Below are positions 1 to 5,149 of a stretch of 9,267 nt of DNA, in pieces. A model generated the notes under the pieces. That model ran no database searches. It worked only from the letters and a program-made list of their open reading frames with translations, and was not told the DNA's origin. The translations under genes and the position numbers were made by a program. Position 1 is the stretch's first letter. Each line of letters opens with the position of its first letter. The stretch is taken from contig DDBL01000221.1 in NCBI GenBank assembly GCA_002333425.1, forward strand, positions 1 to 9,267, in the 5' to 3' direction. This DNA is from Leptospiraceae bacterium UBA2033. Its GTDB lineage: Bacteria; Spirochaetota; Leptospiria; Leptospirales; Leptospiraceae.

Positions 1-150
1 TACTTCTTACAGGTAGACCCTTCTACTAACGTTTCCTATTTTTGCAAAGATTGGCGATAGCGCGTTAGGTTCATTTATGCTCATAGAGTATAAAACTGAC
101 GAGCCTAAATTTCTTTCTGAGTTTCTAAATAAAAAAATGTATCATTACTT
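1..150. other. Left-edge stretch without a convincing gene
   Basis: No gene can be supported here. Frame 1 is open from the window edge to a TAG at 58-60 (19 codons) and could be the tail of a gene lying outside the window, but I do not recognise it. Frame 2 is open from 17 to a TAG at 188-190 and contains ATGs at 77, 137 and 155. It reads into the start of the lipoprotein-like ORF in another frame, so it may hold the displaced N-terminus of that gene. The minus strand shows only a 24-codon open stretch with no family resemblance. Confidence 0.3.
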
Positions 151-375
151 TTGCATGACTACTTACTTTTGTCATTTGGTTGTAAGTTAGATGTTCCAAC
201 CAACTCTACACCTGAGTTAAATCTAATCAACGGCTTAGTTGCACTTTTGACTGGAAACCCAGTTTTCGGAAAGAAAACAGCCACAGTTACCACTACAGGA
301 ACTGGAACTGGAACTGGAGCAAGCACAACTTGTATTTGGGATACATCTAGTTGGGATGGATGTAGTGCACAGTGA
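151..375 (+). pseudogene. Lipoprotein-like fragment with a broken or displaced N-terminus
   Basis: This 74-codon ORF has only a TTG available as start and ends with TGA at 373-375. The first residues (HDYLLLSFGCKLD) look like the end of a spirochete lipoprotein signal peptide, with Cys11 as the candidate lipidated residue. The usual basic n-region and full hydrophobic core are missing, because an in-frame TAA lies at 130-132. Better starts (ATG 77, 137, 155) are in frame 2, which stops at 188-190, so one indel near 160-170 would join them. After the lipobox comes a short Asn/Leu-rich stretch (LNLINGLVALLTGN) resembling the start of many leptospiral lipoproteins. A Thr/Gly repeat encoded by a GGAACT tandem follows, then a Trp/Cys-rich tail. 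No SD is visible. It may be a remnant, a sequencing frameshift, or a genuine small lipoprotein with a TTG start. It ends 8 bp from the convergent toxin gene. The function is unknown. Confidence 0.4.
298..318 (+). repeat. GGAACT hexanucleotide tandem repeat
   Basis: Three copies of GGAACT plus a trailing GGA occur in the lipoprotein-like fragment and encode alternating Gly-Thr. The unit is a multiple of three, so slippage would change the length of the Thr/Gly linker without changing frame. Confidence 0.8.
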
Positions 376-383
376 ATTTTGGA

Positions 384-713
384 TTATTTTAAAATGAGTA
401 AACCAATATCAGGATCAGTTAGTAATTTTTGGATGGAATCTAAATTAGAACGAAGAATTGCTTCAATTGTTTTGGTGGGGCAGTTACCGCGCTTGATTAG
501 AATAACTTTTGGTGGAAAGCCTTTTGTGAAATATAAATCTCGAAAGTCTTCATCTTTTGTGACAACCGTTAAATTATTGTCTTTTGCGTATTGCCAAATA
601 CTTGGATATTCGGCTTCCCTGAGTGAGACCATTCGGACATGAACACTTTTAGGAAAACAATCGGACAGAAGTGCTACGAGCTCATGAGACAAGTTAGCAT
701 CAAAAATCAGCAA
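384..713 (-). CDS. DUF5615 PIN-like toxin of a VapBC45-type toxin-antitoxin pair
   Basis: The product is a 109-residue protein of the DUF5615 PIN-like family, the predicted RNase toxin of DUF433/DUF5615 modules. What can be seen: it opens with the family-typical LIFDANLS, giving acidic Asp5. A VVTKDEDF motif at about 50-57 holds further acidic residues (Asp54, Glu55, Asp56), and a strand PKVILIKRGN follows at 68-78. These match the positions where PIN-like nucleases carry their metal-binding acids, so the active site looks intact. The start is TTG (711-713), placed directly after the TAA of the antitoxin (714-716). No other start could give the conserved LIFDANLS opening. No SD precedes it, so translation probably depends on reinitiation after the antitoxin. 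Length is normal for the family. RNase activity is inferred from the family. Confidence 0.85.
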   Translation of the reverse strand: MLIFDANLSHELVALLSDCFPKSVHVRMVSLREAEYPSIWQYAKDNNLTVVTKDEDFRDLYFTKGFPPKVILIKRGNCPTKTIEAILRSNLDSIQKLLTDPDIGLLILK

Positions 714-941
714 TTAGGCTACCAAAAGGCTTTTATTGTAATCGGCTGCAAAAGCAAGGCAAGCAAGCAGGTCTTGTTTCGTAAGATCTGGAAAATCATG
801 CAGGATTTCTTCATGAGTCATACCAGAAGTCATATATTCCAAAACATCGTAAACAGTGATTCGCATACCACGAATACAAGGTTTCCCGCTGCGCATTTTA
901 GGATTAAAGGTAATAAACTTTCTATAATCAATTGGTTCCAT
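714..941 (-). CDS. DUF433 antitoxin of a VapBC45-type toxin-antitoxin pair
   Basis: This 75-residue protein matches the DUF433 pattern across nearly its whole length. It shows the GKPCIRGMRITVYDVLEY core (19-36), the SGMTHEEIL turn-helix (39-47), the DFPDLT segment (49-54) and a final helix (LACLAFAADYN). DUF433 proteins fold as a small helix-turn-helix-like domain and pair with DUF5615 PIN-like toxins, neutralising the toxin and usually repressing their own operon; that role is inferred here. The gene order (antitoxin first) and the zero-base junction with the toxin support a single transcript. The ATG at 939-941 has no SD upstream. A perfect 8-bp inverted repeat surrounds it and a TTGACT box lies 28 bases upstream, which suggests autoregulation and possibly a leaderless message. 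Confidence 0.88.
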   Translation of the reverse strand: MEPIDYRKFITFNPKMRSGKPCIRGMRITVYDVLEYMTSGMTHEEILHDFPDLTKQDLLACLAFAADYNKSLLVA

Positions 942-962
942 ACTTAGAAGCTAGACCAATTG
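929..962 (-). promoter_or_regulatory. Candidate operator: perfect 8-bp inverted repeat around the antitoxin start
   Basis: CAATTGGT at 929-936 and ACCAATTG at 955-962 are perfect reverse complements separated by 18 bases. The antitoxin start codon (939-941) lies between them. The half-site centres are about 26 bp apart, between two and three helical turns. This is the expected place for autoregulation by a toxin-antitoxin complex. Binding by the antitoxin is inferred. Confidence 0.5.
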
Positions 963-975
963 CATACAAAGTCAA
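948..975 (-). promoter_or_regulatory. Candidate sigma-70 promoter of the toxin-antitoxin operon
   Basis: On the minus strand TTGACT (970-975) is followed after 16 bases by TAGCTT (948-953). The -35 box is good and the -10 is poor. Transcription would begin at about 941-942, practically at the A of the antitoxin ATG. That agrees with the lack of an SD and suggests a leaderless message. The outer half-site of the inverted repeat (955-962) lies between the two boxes, so a bound repressor would block polymerase. Confidence 0.35.
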
Positions 976-1040
976 GCGAAAATCCATATGGAATTTTAAC
1001 CGCGGGCATATTCGCAGGTTCTCATATCGAAGTCTCGACG

Positions 1041-1060
1041 CGGAGATTGTCCCAACTCCG
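1041..1060 (-). terminator. Weak hairpin just past the minus-strand hypothetical gene
   Basis: CGGAG (1041-1045) pairs with CTCCG (1056-1060) around a 10-base loop, starting 3 bases beyond the stop codon of the 1063-1812 gene. No T-tract follows on the minus strand, so this is at best a weak or factor-assisted terminator. Confidence 0.25.
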
Positions 1061-1062
1061 GA

Positions 1063-1812
1063 TTACACGTATTTGCCGGAAGACTTTGTCACCACAGCTT
1101 TTAGTTTTCCAACTTCTTCGCTGAAAATGAGTGGAATAGGCAGTATTCTTTTTTTGGGGATAATGCTAAATGCCTCATCAAAAAATATTACTTCTTCGAT
1201 TTCGGTAAATGAATATTCGTGAGATAAATTTCCAGTAATCAGTTTGAAGGATTTATTCTTGTGCTGAATTTTGGCAGTGCCTATACGTTTGAAATTTTGG
1301 AACATACTTTCATTCCATGTGATGGACTTTAGCTCTTTTGTTTGGAACGGAATATTACGAGAGTAATCTAGAAACAAAAGACCGTTTAATTCAAAAGTGA
1401 AACTGTCGTCTTCTAATGGAATAGTTTCGATTCGTTCTTGGGTTTCGGCAAATGGATTTACTGTTTTAGTGTGAATGGTTTCGTAAAAAGTTGAAATAGA
1501 ACTTTCTTCGGGCACTTCGTCCAGAGTAGGCATCTCAAGTTCGCTTTCTTCTTGTTTGCGCTTAATTGGAGTTGTTGCCATTCGTCTTTCTTGGCGAATT
1601 TTTTTTTCGATTTCCTTGGAGCCTCTATGTTCTGGGTAGCGGAAATTAAACAAAACCTTTTTGGATGCGCGGGGAGAATTACGAATTACCTGTGTTTTGG
1701 GAGCAGGTTTTAGTTTTGGTTTTTTAGGGCTTGCAACAAGCTCTGTACCTAGGCTTGCAATGACAAAGAAAAGTAAGCCTATTAAAATCATTATTGTGGC
1801 AAGGTAAATCAT
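1063..1812 (-). CDS. Membrane-anchored protein of unknown function
   Basis: The product is a 249-residue protein I cannot assign to a family. It begins with one hydrophobic segment (about residues 2-22) directly followed by a Lys/Pro-rich stretch (29-40), the pattern of a single N-terminal membrane anchor or uncleaved signal. Next comes a highly charged, probably disordered linker (about 40-130): basic up to about residue 87, then acidic (EESELEMPTLDEVPEE). The C-terminal 120 residues alternate hydrophobic and polar residues (FELNGLLFLDYSRNIPF and onward), suggesting a small beta-rich domain. The start is ATG at 1810-1812. An AGGA lies 14 bases upstream, which is far for an SD, and no better start is present. 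The gene is divergent from the PpiD-like gene. Codon use looks like its neighbours. It is probably a lineage-restricted envelope protein; orientation in the membrane is not determined. Confidence 0.75.
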   Translation of the reverse strand: MIYLATIMILIGLLFFVIASLGTELVASPKKPKLKPAPKTQVIRNSPRASKKVLFNFRYPEHRGSKEIEKKIRQERRMATTPIKRKQEESELEMPTLDEVPEESSISTFYETIHTKTVNPFAETQERIETIPLEDDSFTFELNGLLFLDYSRNIPFQTKELKSITWNESMFQNFKRIGTAKIQHKNKSFKLITGNLSHEYSFTEIEEVIFFDEAFSIIPKKRILPIPLIFSEEVGKLKAVVTKSSGKYV

Positions 1813-1914
1813 GTATATCTTGAATATCCTATCAAAATGGTGAAAAGTAAAGTAGTTTTTATTTCTTTACAAGAATCCCATTTTAAAAAGAGTAATAAAA
1901 TAAAGAGAGTTAAG

Positions 1915-3153
1915 ATGATACTTGAAGAAGAACCAGTTAGCCTAGCACAAAAGATTTATAGAGTTTTTGCAGGACTTTTTATAGCAGTACTCGTGGTAAT
2001 GCTAATTTTTACTTTTATACCTGGAGATGCAGAGCAGAGTTTGCTTAGAACCCTCACTGGCCAAGACCAGATGACTGCCGGAAAAGTGGGAGATGAGTCA
2101 ATTCCTATTGATTATTACAAAGCAGCCAGACTAGATTGTTACAATATGTTCAAACAAAGATACCCAGCCGCAGCCGATGATCGTTCTATGCTCGATAATT
2201 GTGCGTTTAACCAAGTGAAGTCGCTTAAAATTGACAGAGTGCTTGGAACTGCTTCCGGTTATTTTGTATCTGATATTTCTATTAAAGCGGATATTTCTGA
2301 TGAAGCTAGACGTATTCATAGCCAATCGGGAACTTCTGCAGGTTATGACAAAGATGAAGTGCGCAGTGTGGATGATATTTATCGCGCCATTTTAATGTCT
2401 GCTCCTATGCACTACAGACAAGACTCTACCATTTCGTATGAATTGTATGAAAAATTTTTATACTCTGATGTAAAAGAGACGGAAGATGAGAAGAAAGTTA
2501 AATCTGAGCTTGAGAATGTGAAACTCTCTCTTTCTTATATTGTTTTTTCGGATGAAGATTTGATCAAGTTAGTTGGCGATTTACCTCCCGTTACCGACGA
2601 AGAAATTCAAAAAGAATACGACACATCGGTTGCAAACAAAACAATTCCAATGGGAGCAGATGGAAAACCACAACCACTAGAAGTTAGAAAAGCCGTCATC
2701 TTCAACAAAATTCAATCAGATGCAAAAGAGAAAAAACTCTCTGAACTCAAAGCCAAAATTCTTTCTGCCAAAGGTACGGATGGAACTACACTAGCTGCAC
2801 TCGGAACAATGGCTGGAGCTAAAGTCCAAGACTTGAACAAAGTTTCTCTTTCTAGTTTGAATTCTCCTGCAAAAGATACAAAGACTGAGCTACCTAAGTT
2901 TCTTTCCGGTTCCTCTTTTCTAAAAGACATTACAGCAGCACAGTTTGGAAAAGGAAAAATCGGTGGACCATATACAGATAAGGACAAAACTTTCTACGTT
3001 GAGTTTAAAGATTTAGTCCTTGATTCTGGAAATTCTGTTGGGAATAATCTTGCATCCAACGATAATAATAGAGTTCGTATGTTCTTATATGAAATCAAAC
3101 AAAGCCTTAACGGCATATATCCTATTCAAAGAAATGATAAATCGGTAGAGTAA
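1915..3153 (+). CDS. Membrane-anchored periplasmic protein resembling the PpiD/SurA N-terminal region
   Basis: The 412-residue protein starts with a short cytoplasmic segment (1-17, MILEEEPVSLAQKIYRVF), has one membrane span (about 18-36) and a long soluble part. This is the layout of PpiD, the anchored periplasmic folding factor. Right after the span, GKVGDESIPIDYYKAARLD (56-74) resembles the SurA-type N-domain opening, and ISYELYEKFLYS with the later SYIVFSDEDL and PPVTDEEIQKEYD are PpiD-like. I see no parvulin signature (the HIL motif), so isomerase activity is doubtful and a chaperone or scaffold role is more likely. An ATG at 1837 would add 26 residues. I prefer 1915 because a purine-rich AGAGAG precedes it with proper spacing, whereas 1837 has none and lies only 24 bp from the divergent gene. 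The stop TAA touches the ATG of cheX, implying co-transcription. The family assignment is moderate; existence as a gene is near certain. Confidence 0.6.
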   Translation: MILEEEPVSLAQKIYRVFAGLFIAVLVVMLIFTFIPGDAEQSLLRTLTGQDQMTAGKVGDESIPIDYYKAARLDCYNMFKQRYPAAADDRSMLDNCAFNQVKSLKIDRVLGTASGYFVSDISIKADISDEARRIHSQSGTSAGYDKDEVRSVDDIYRAILMSAPMHYRQDSTISYELYEKFLYSDVKETEDEKKVKSELENVKLSLSYIVFSDEDLIKLVGDLPPVTDEEIQKEYDTSVANKTIPMGADGKPQPLEVRKAVIFNKIQSDAKEKKLSELKAKILSAKGTDGTTLAALGTMAGAKVQDLNKVSLSSLNSPAKDTKTELPKFLSGSSFLKDITAAQFGKGKIGGPYTDKDKTFYVEFKDLVLDSGNSVGNNLASNDNNRVRMFLYEIKQSLNGIYPIQRNDKSVE

Positions 3154-3618
3154 ATGGAAATTAGAGCGGAATTTGTAAATCCCTTTATTGAAGCGGCTTC
3201 TTTAGTCTTTAAAGATTCTCTAAAAGTTGAATTGATTAGAGGAAAATTAAAAATCAAAGAAAGCCCAGCTCCTTCGCATGAAGTTGCCATTGTGATTGGA
3301 GTTGTCGGATCTTATAAAGGGGAAGTTGTTTATAGCATGAATTTTGATGCTGCCTATAAAATGGCAAAACAACTTGTTCCGTCTCTAGATGATGAAAGTA
3401 TCAAAGACGAATACAAAGATATCATCGGTGAGATTGGAAACATGACAACAGGTAATGCTCTTAGAATTTTTGCAACTAGCGGACAGTTCATCGACATCAC
3501 AACGCCTAACGTTATCGAGACAAACGATTCTTCTATCAAATTTGTAAAAGCTACTACACTTTCTTTAAATCTCTATTCCCGCTTCGGACAAATTGAAATC
3601 AATATAGCAATTCTTTAA
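3154..3618 (+). CDS. cheX: CheX-type chemotaxis phosphatase
   Basis: This 154-residue protein fits the CheX family, which dephosphorylates CheY-P to end the flagellar switching signal in the cytoplasm. The decisive motif is GEIGNMTTGNA at 92-102. It gives the family ExxN pair Glu93 and Asn96, which insert next to the CheY aspartyl phosphate; their positions match those of the well-studied Thermotoga CheX within a few residues. The first half has VAIVIGVVGSYKGEVVYSM (44-62), the usual beta strand pair before the motif helix. The length is normal and complete. The ATG directly follows the TAA of the upstream gene, with GGTAGAG as SD inside that gene's last codons, so translation is coupled. Spirochetes commonly use CheX rather than CheZ, which agrees with the inferred lineage. 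Only one ExxN helix is seen, as expected for CheX as opposed to CheC. Its pairing with an envelope folding protein is unusual and not explained. Confidence 0.87.
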   Translation: MEIRAEFVNPFIEAASLVFKDSLKVELIRGKLKIKESPAPSHEVAIVIGVVGSYKGEVVYSMNFDAAYKMAKQLVPSLDDESIKDEYKDIIGEIGNMTTGNALRIFATSGQFIDITTPNVIETNDSSIKFVKATTLSLNLYSRFGQIEINIAIL

Positions 3619-3644
3619 ATCCTTAACTACTTAGCAAAAGAATA

Positions 3645-3832
3645 TTTGCCACAGAGGCACAGAGACACGGAGTGGAGGGTTTAGGGATTATGCCCCATTT
3701 TTATTCATACTTTTTTAGTTAAAGAGAACTGGCGAAAAAAGTTTGGATTCAATTATCAAAGAATAACAAACGCTAAATTACTGAAATAAACTCTCTATAA
3801 ATCTCTCTGTGCCTCCGTGTCTCTGTGGCAAA
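3645..3832. repeat. Palindromic intergenic element built of NCACRGAG octamers
   Basis: The outer 12 bases TTTGCCACAGAG (3645-3656) and CTCTGTGGCAAA (3821-3832) are a perfect inverted repeat. Each arm extends inward by two more octamers. The left arm reads CCACAGAG, GCACAGAG, ACACGGAG (3649-3672). The right arm, reverse complemented, reads CCACAGAG, ACACGGAG, GCACAGAG (3805-3828), so the inner octamers are in opposite order. The 132-base centre is AT-rich and has no ORF of note. The text closely resembles a repeat I recall as common between genes of many environmental bacteria (CACAGAGGCACAGAGACAC), but that is memory, not a search. It is not a CRISPR, since it lacks unique spacers of regular size. 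It may be a miniature mobile or REP-like element, and as RNA it could form a long-range stem between cheX and gpsA. Confidence 0.8.
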
Positions 3833-3899
3833 CAAAAATTTTTATCTTGCTTCCTTTTACCTATTTTCAGTATCAATGTAATAACGAGAGGAGAATACA

Positions 3900-4907
3900 A
3901 TGTTAGAAGTAAAACAAATCGGAGTGATTGGAGCAGGATCGTATGGAAATGCGTTAGCCCTACACGTTGCACGAAAAGGATATCCCACAAAAATCTGGGC
4001 GTATGAAAAAGAAGTCGTAGAAGAAATCAATACCAAACATACGAATTCCATTTTTTTAAAAGGCTATGAACTTCCGCCAAATTTAACAGCAACAAATAAC
4101 ATCGAAGAATGTATGAATTTTGGAGAAGCGATTCTTTCTGTAATGCCCACTCCCCATGTCGCACGGATGATGACTCAGGTGACACCATTTATCCGAGAGG
4201 GGCAATCCATTGTTAGCTGCTCTAAAGGAATTGAAAATGAATCTTTAGAAATTCCTTCTGAAATTATGGAGCGCGTTCTCCCAGAAAAATTCCACCACCA
4301 ATTGGCATATCTTTCCGGACCATCATTCGCAAAAGAAGTTGCCGGTGGACTTCCTACAGCGGTAACAATTGCGAGCGCAAATTTGAAGTTAGCTGCACAT
4401 GTACAACAATTCATGTCGGACAAACGTTTTCGTTGTTATACTACCTCGGACGTAGTTGGAGTAGAGCTTTGTGGAGCATTGAAAAATGTAATTGCAATTG
4501 CCGCTGGAATTTCTGATGGACTTGGGTTTGGATACAATACAAGGGCTGCTCTTATCACTCGGGGGTTAGGCGAGATTAACCGCATCGCCGTTCAGAAAAA
4601 AGCAAATCCACTTACTATGCTTGGTCTTGCTGGAATGGGAGATTTGGTTTTGACTTGCACCGGAGATTTGTCGCGTAACCGCACAGTTGGATTTAAAATC
4701 GGTCAAGGAGAAAGACTCAAGGACATTTTGGGAGATATGAGAATGGTCGCCGAAGGCGTGCTAACATCAAAGAGTGCTTTTCTTTTAAGCCAAAAACTCG
4801 GAGTCGAAGTTCCGATTATGGAGCAAGTCTACCGTATCCTCTACGAAGACCAAGACCCAAAGAGAACAGTTGAAAATTTGATGTCTAGGGAGCTAAAGGG
4901 AGAATGA
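3900..4907 (+). CDS. gpsA: NAD(P)H-dependent glycerol-3-phosphate dehydrogenase
   Basis: GpsA reduces dihydroxyacetone phosphate to sn-glycerol 3-phosphate in the cytoplasm, supplying the backbone for phospholipids. The 335-residue length is typical. The Rossmann nucleotide loop is GAGSYGNA at 11-18 (most homologues have SWG; here Tyr replaces Trp). Further conserved blocks are SCSKG with Lys109, the SGPSFA signature at 139-144, GALKNVIAIAAG with the catalytic Lys195, NTRAALITRG at 213-222, and GLAGMGDLVLTCTGDLSRNR at 242-261. All key residues are present. The start ATG at 3900 has a strong SD, AGAGGAG at 3887-3893, six bases upstream. It stands alone as an operon after the palindromic element. 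A weak promoter, TTTTAC (3855-3860) 16 bases before TGTAAT (3877-3882), can be proposed. The TGA overlaps an ATG (ATGA at 4904-4907) that opens a 25-codon ORF. Confidence 0.97.
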   Translation: MLEVKQIGVIGAGSYGNALALHVARKGYPTKIWAYEKEVVEEINTKHTNSIFLKGYELPPNLTATNNIEECMNFGEAILSVMPTPHVARMMTQVTPFIREGQSIVSCSKGIENESLEIPSEIMERVLPEKFHHQLAYLSGPSFAKEVAGGLPTAVTIASANLKLAAHVQQFMSDKRFRCYTTSDVVGVELCGALKNVIAIAAGISDGLGFGYNTRAALITRGLGEINRIAVQKKANPLTMLGLAGMGDLVLTCTGDLSRNRTVGFKIGQGERLKDILGDMRMVAEGVLTSKSAFLLSQKLGVEVPIMEQVYRILYEDQDPKRTVENLMSRELKGE

Positions 4908-5149
4908 GTTTACGACCACCTTGGCTAGACCAATGTTTCCAACTTAACAGGAAGGGAAAAAGGAGTTTCTCTTCCTGTTAAACCACAGTTAATTGCTTGT
5001 TCTTCTCTTAGTTATAAAAAAACTAGTAAAAATGCTTGCTTTAGTTTTGAACTAGTATTAAATTATATAATTATATTTTATAGGATTTTTAGCTTCGCTA
5101 TTTTTTAAAAAAGTTCAGTTTATACCTAAAAACTATGATGAGAGACTCA
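4908..5149. other. Intergenic region between gpsA and the large lipoprotein
   Basis: The first part holds a 25-codon ORF (4904-4981) whose ATG overlaps the gpsA stop. It has a purine-rich AGGGAG too close to the ATG for an ideal SD, and its product (MSLRPPWLDQCFQ and a basic tail) matches nothing I know. The hairpin at 4944-4981 overlaps its end. From 4982 the sequence is very AT-rich, with two direct copies of AACTAGTA (5021-5028 and 5050-5057). It probably carries the lipoprotein promoter; TTGCTT or TTGAAC around 5035-5050 with AT-rich -10 candidates fits, but no pair stands out. Confidence 0.4.
4944..4981 (+). terminator. Strong hairpin after gpsA, without a T-tract
   Basis: TTAACAGGAAG (4944-4954) and CTTCCTGTTAA (4971-4981) are perfect 11-base complements around a 16-base purine-rich loop. 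The hairpin lies 37 bases after the gpsA stop and is the natural place for termination. The bases that follow (ACCACAGTT) are not a T-run, so intrinsic termination would be inefficient. It may instead protect the 3' end. Confidence 0.5.

Noticed and set aside
298..318. Phase-variation tract
   Set aside because: The hexamer repeat keeps the reading frame whatever its copy number, so it cannot switch the gene on and off by slippage.
639..947. Plus-strand ORF opposite the toxin-antitoxin pair
   Set aside because: It is antisense to two genes with clear family matches, has no SD and resembles no protein.
1837..1914. N-terminal extension of the PpiD-like protein from ATG 1837
   Set aside because: There is no SD, the start is only 24 bp from the divergent gene, and the extra 26 basic residues precede what already looks like a normal cytoplasmic tail and anchor.
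3645..3832. Possible CRISPR array
   Set aside because: Repeat units are 8 bases, adjacent to one another, and the two arms are inverted. There are no regular unique spacers and no cas genes.
4924..4934. GCTAGACCAAT also found at 950-960
   Set aside because: An 11-base match in two unrelated contexts, without the inverted partner at the second site, is not enough to call a shared regulatory site.
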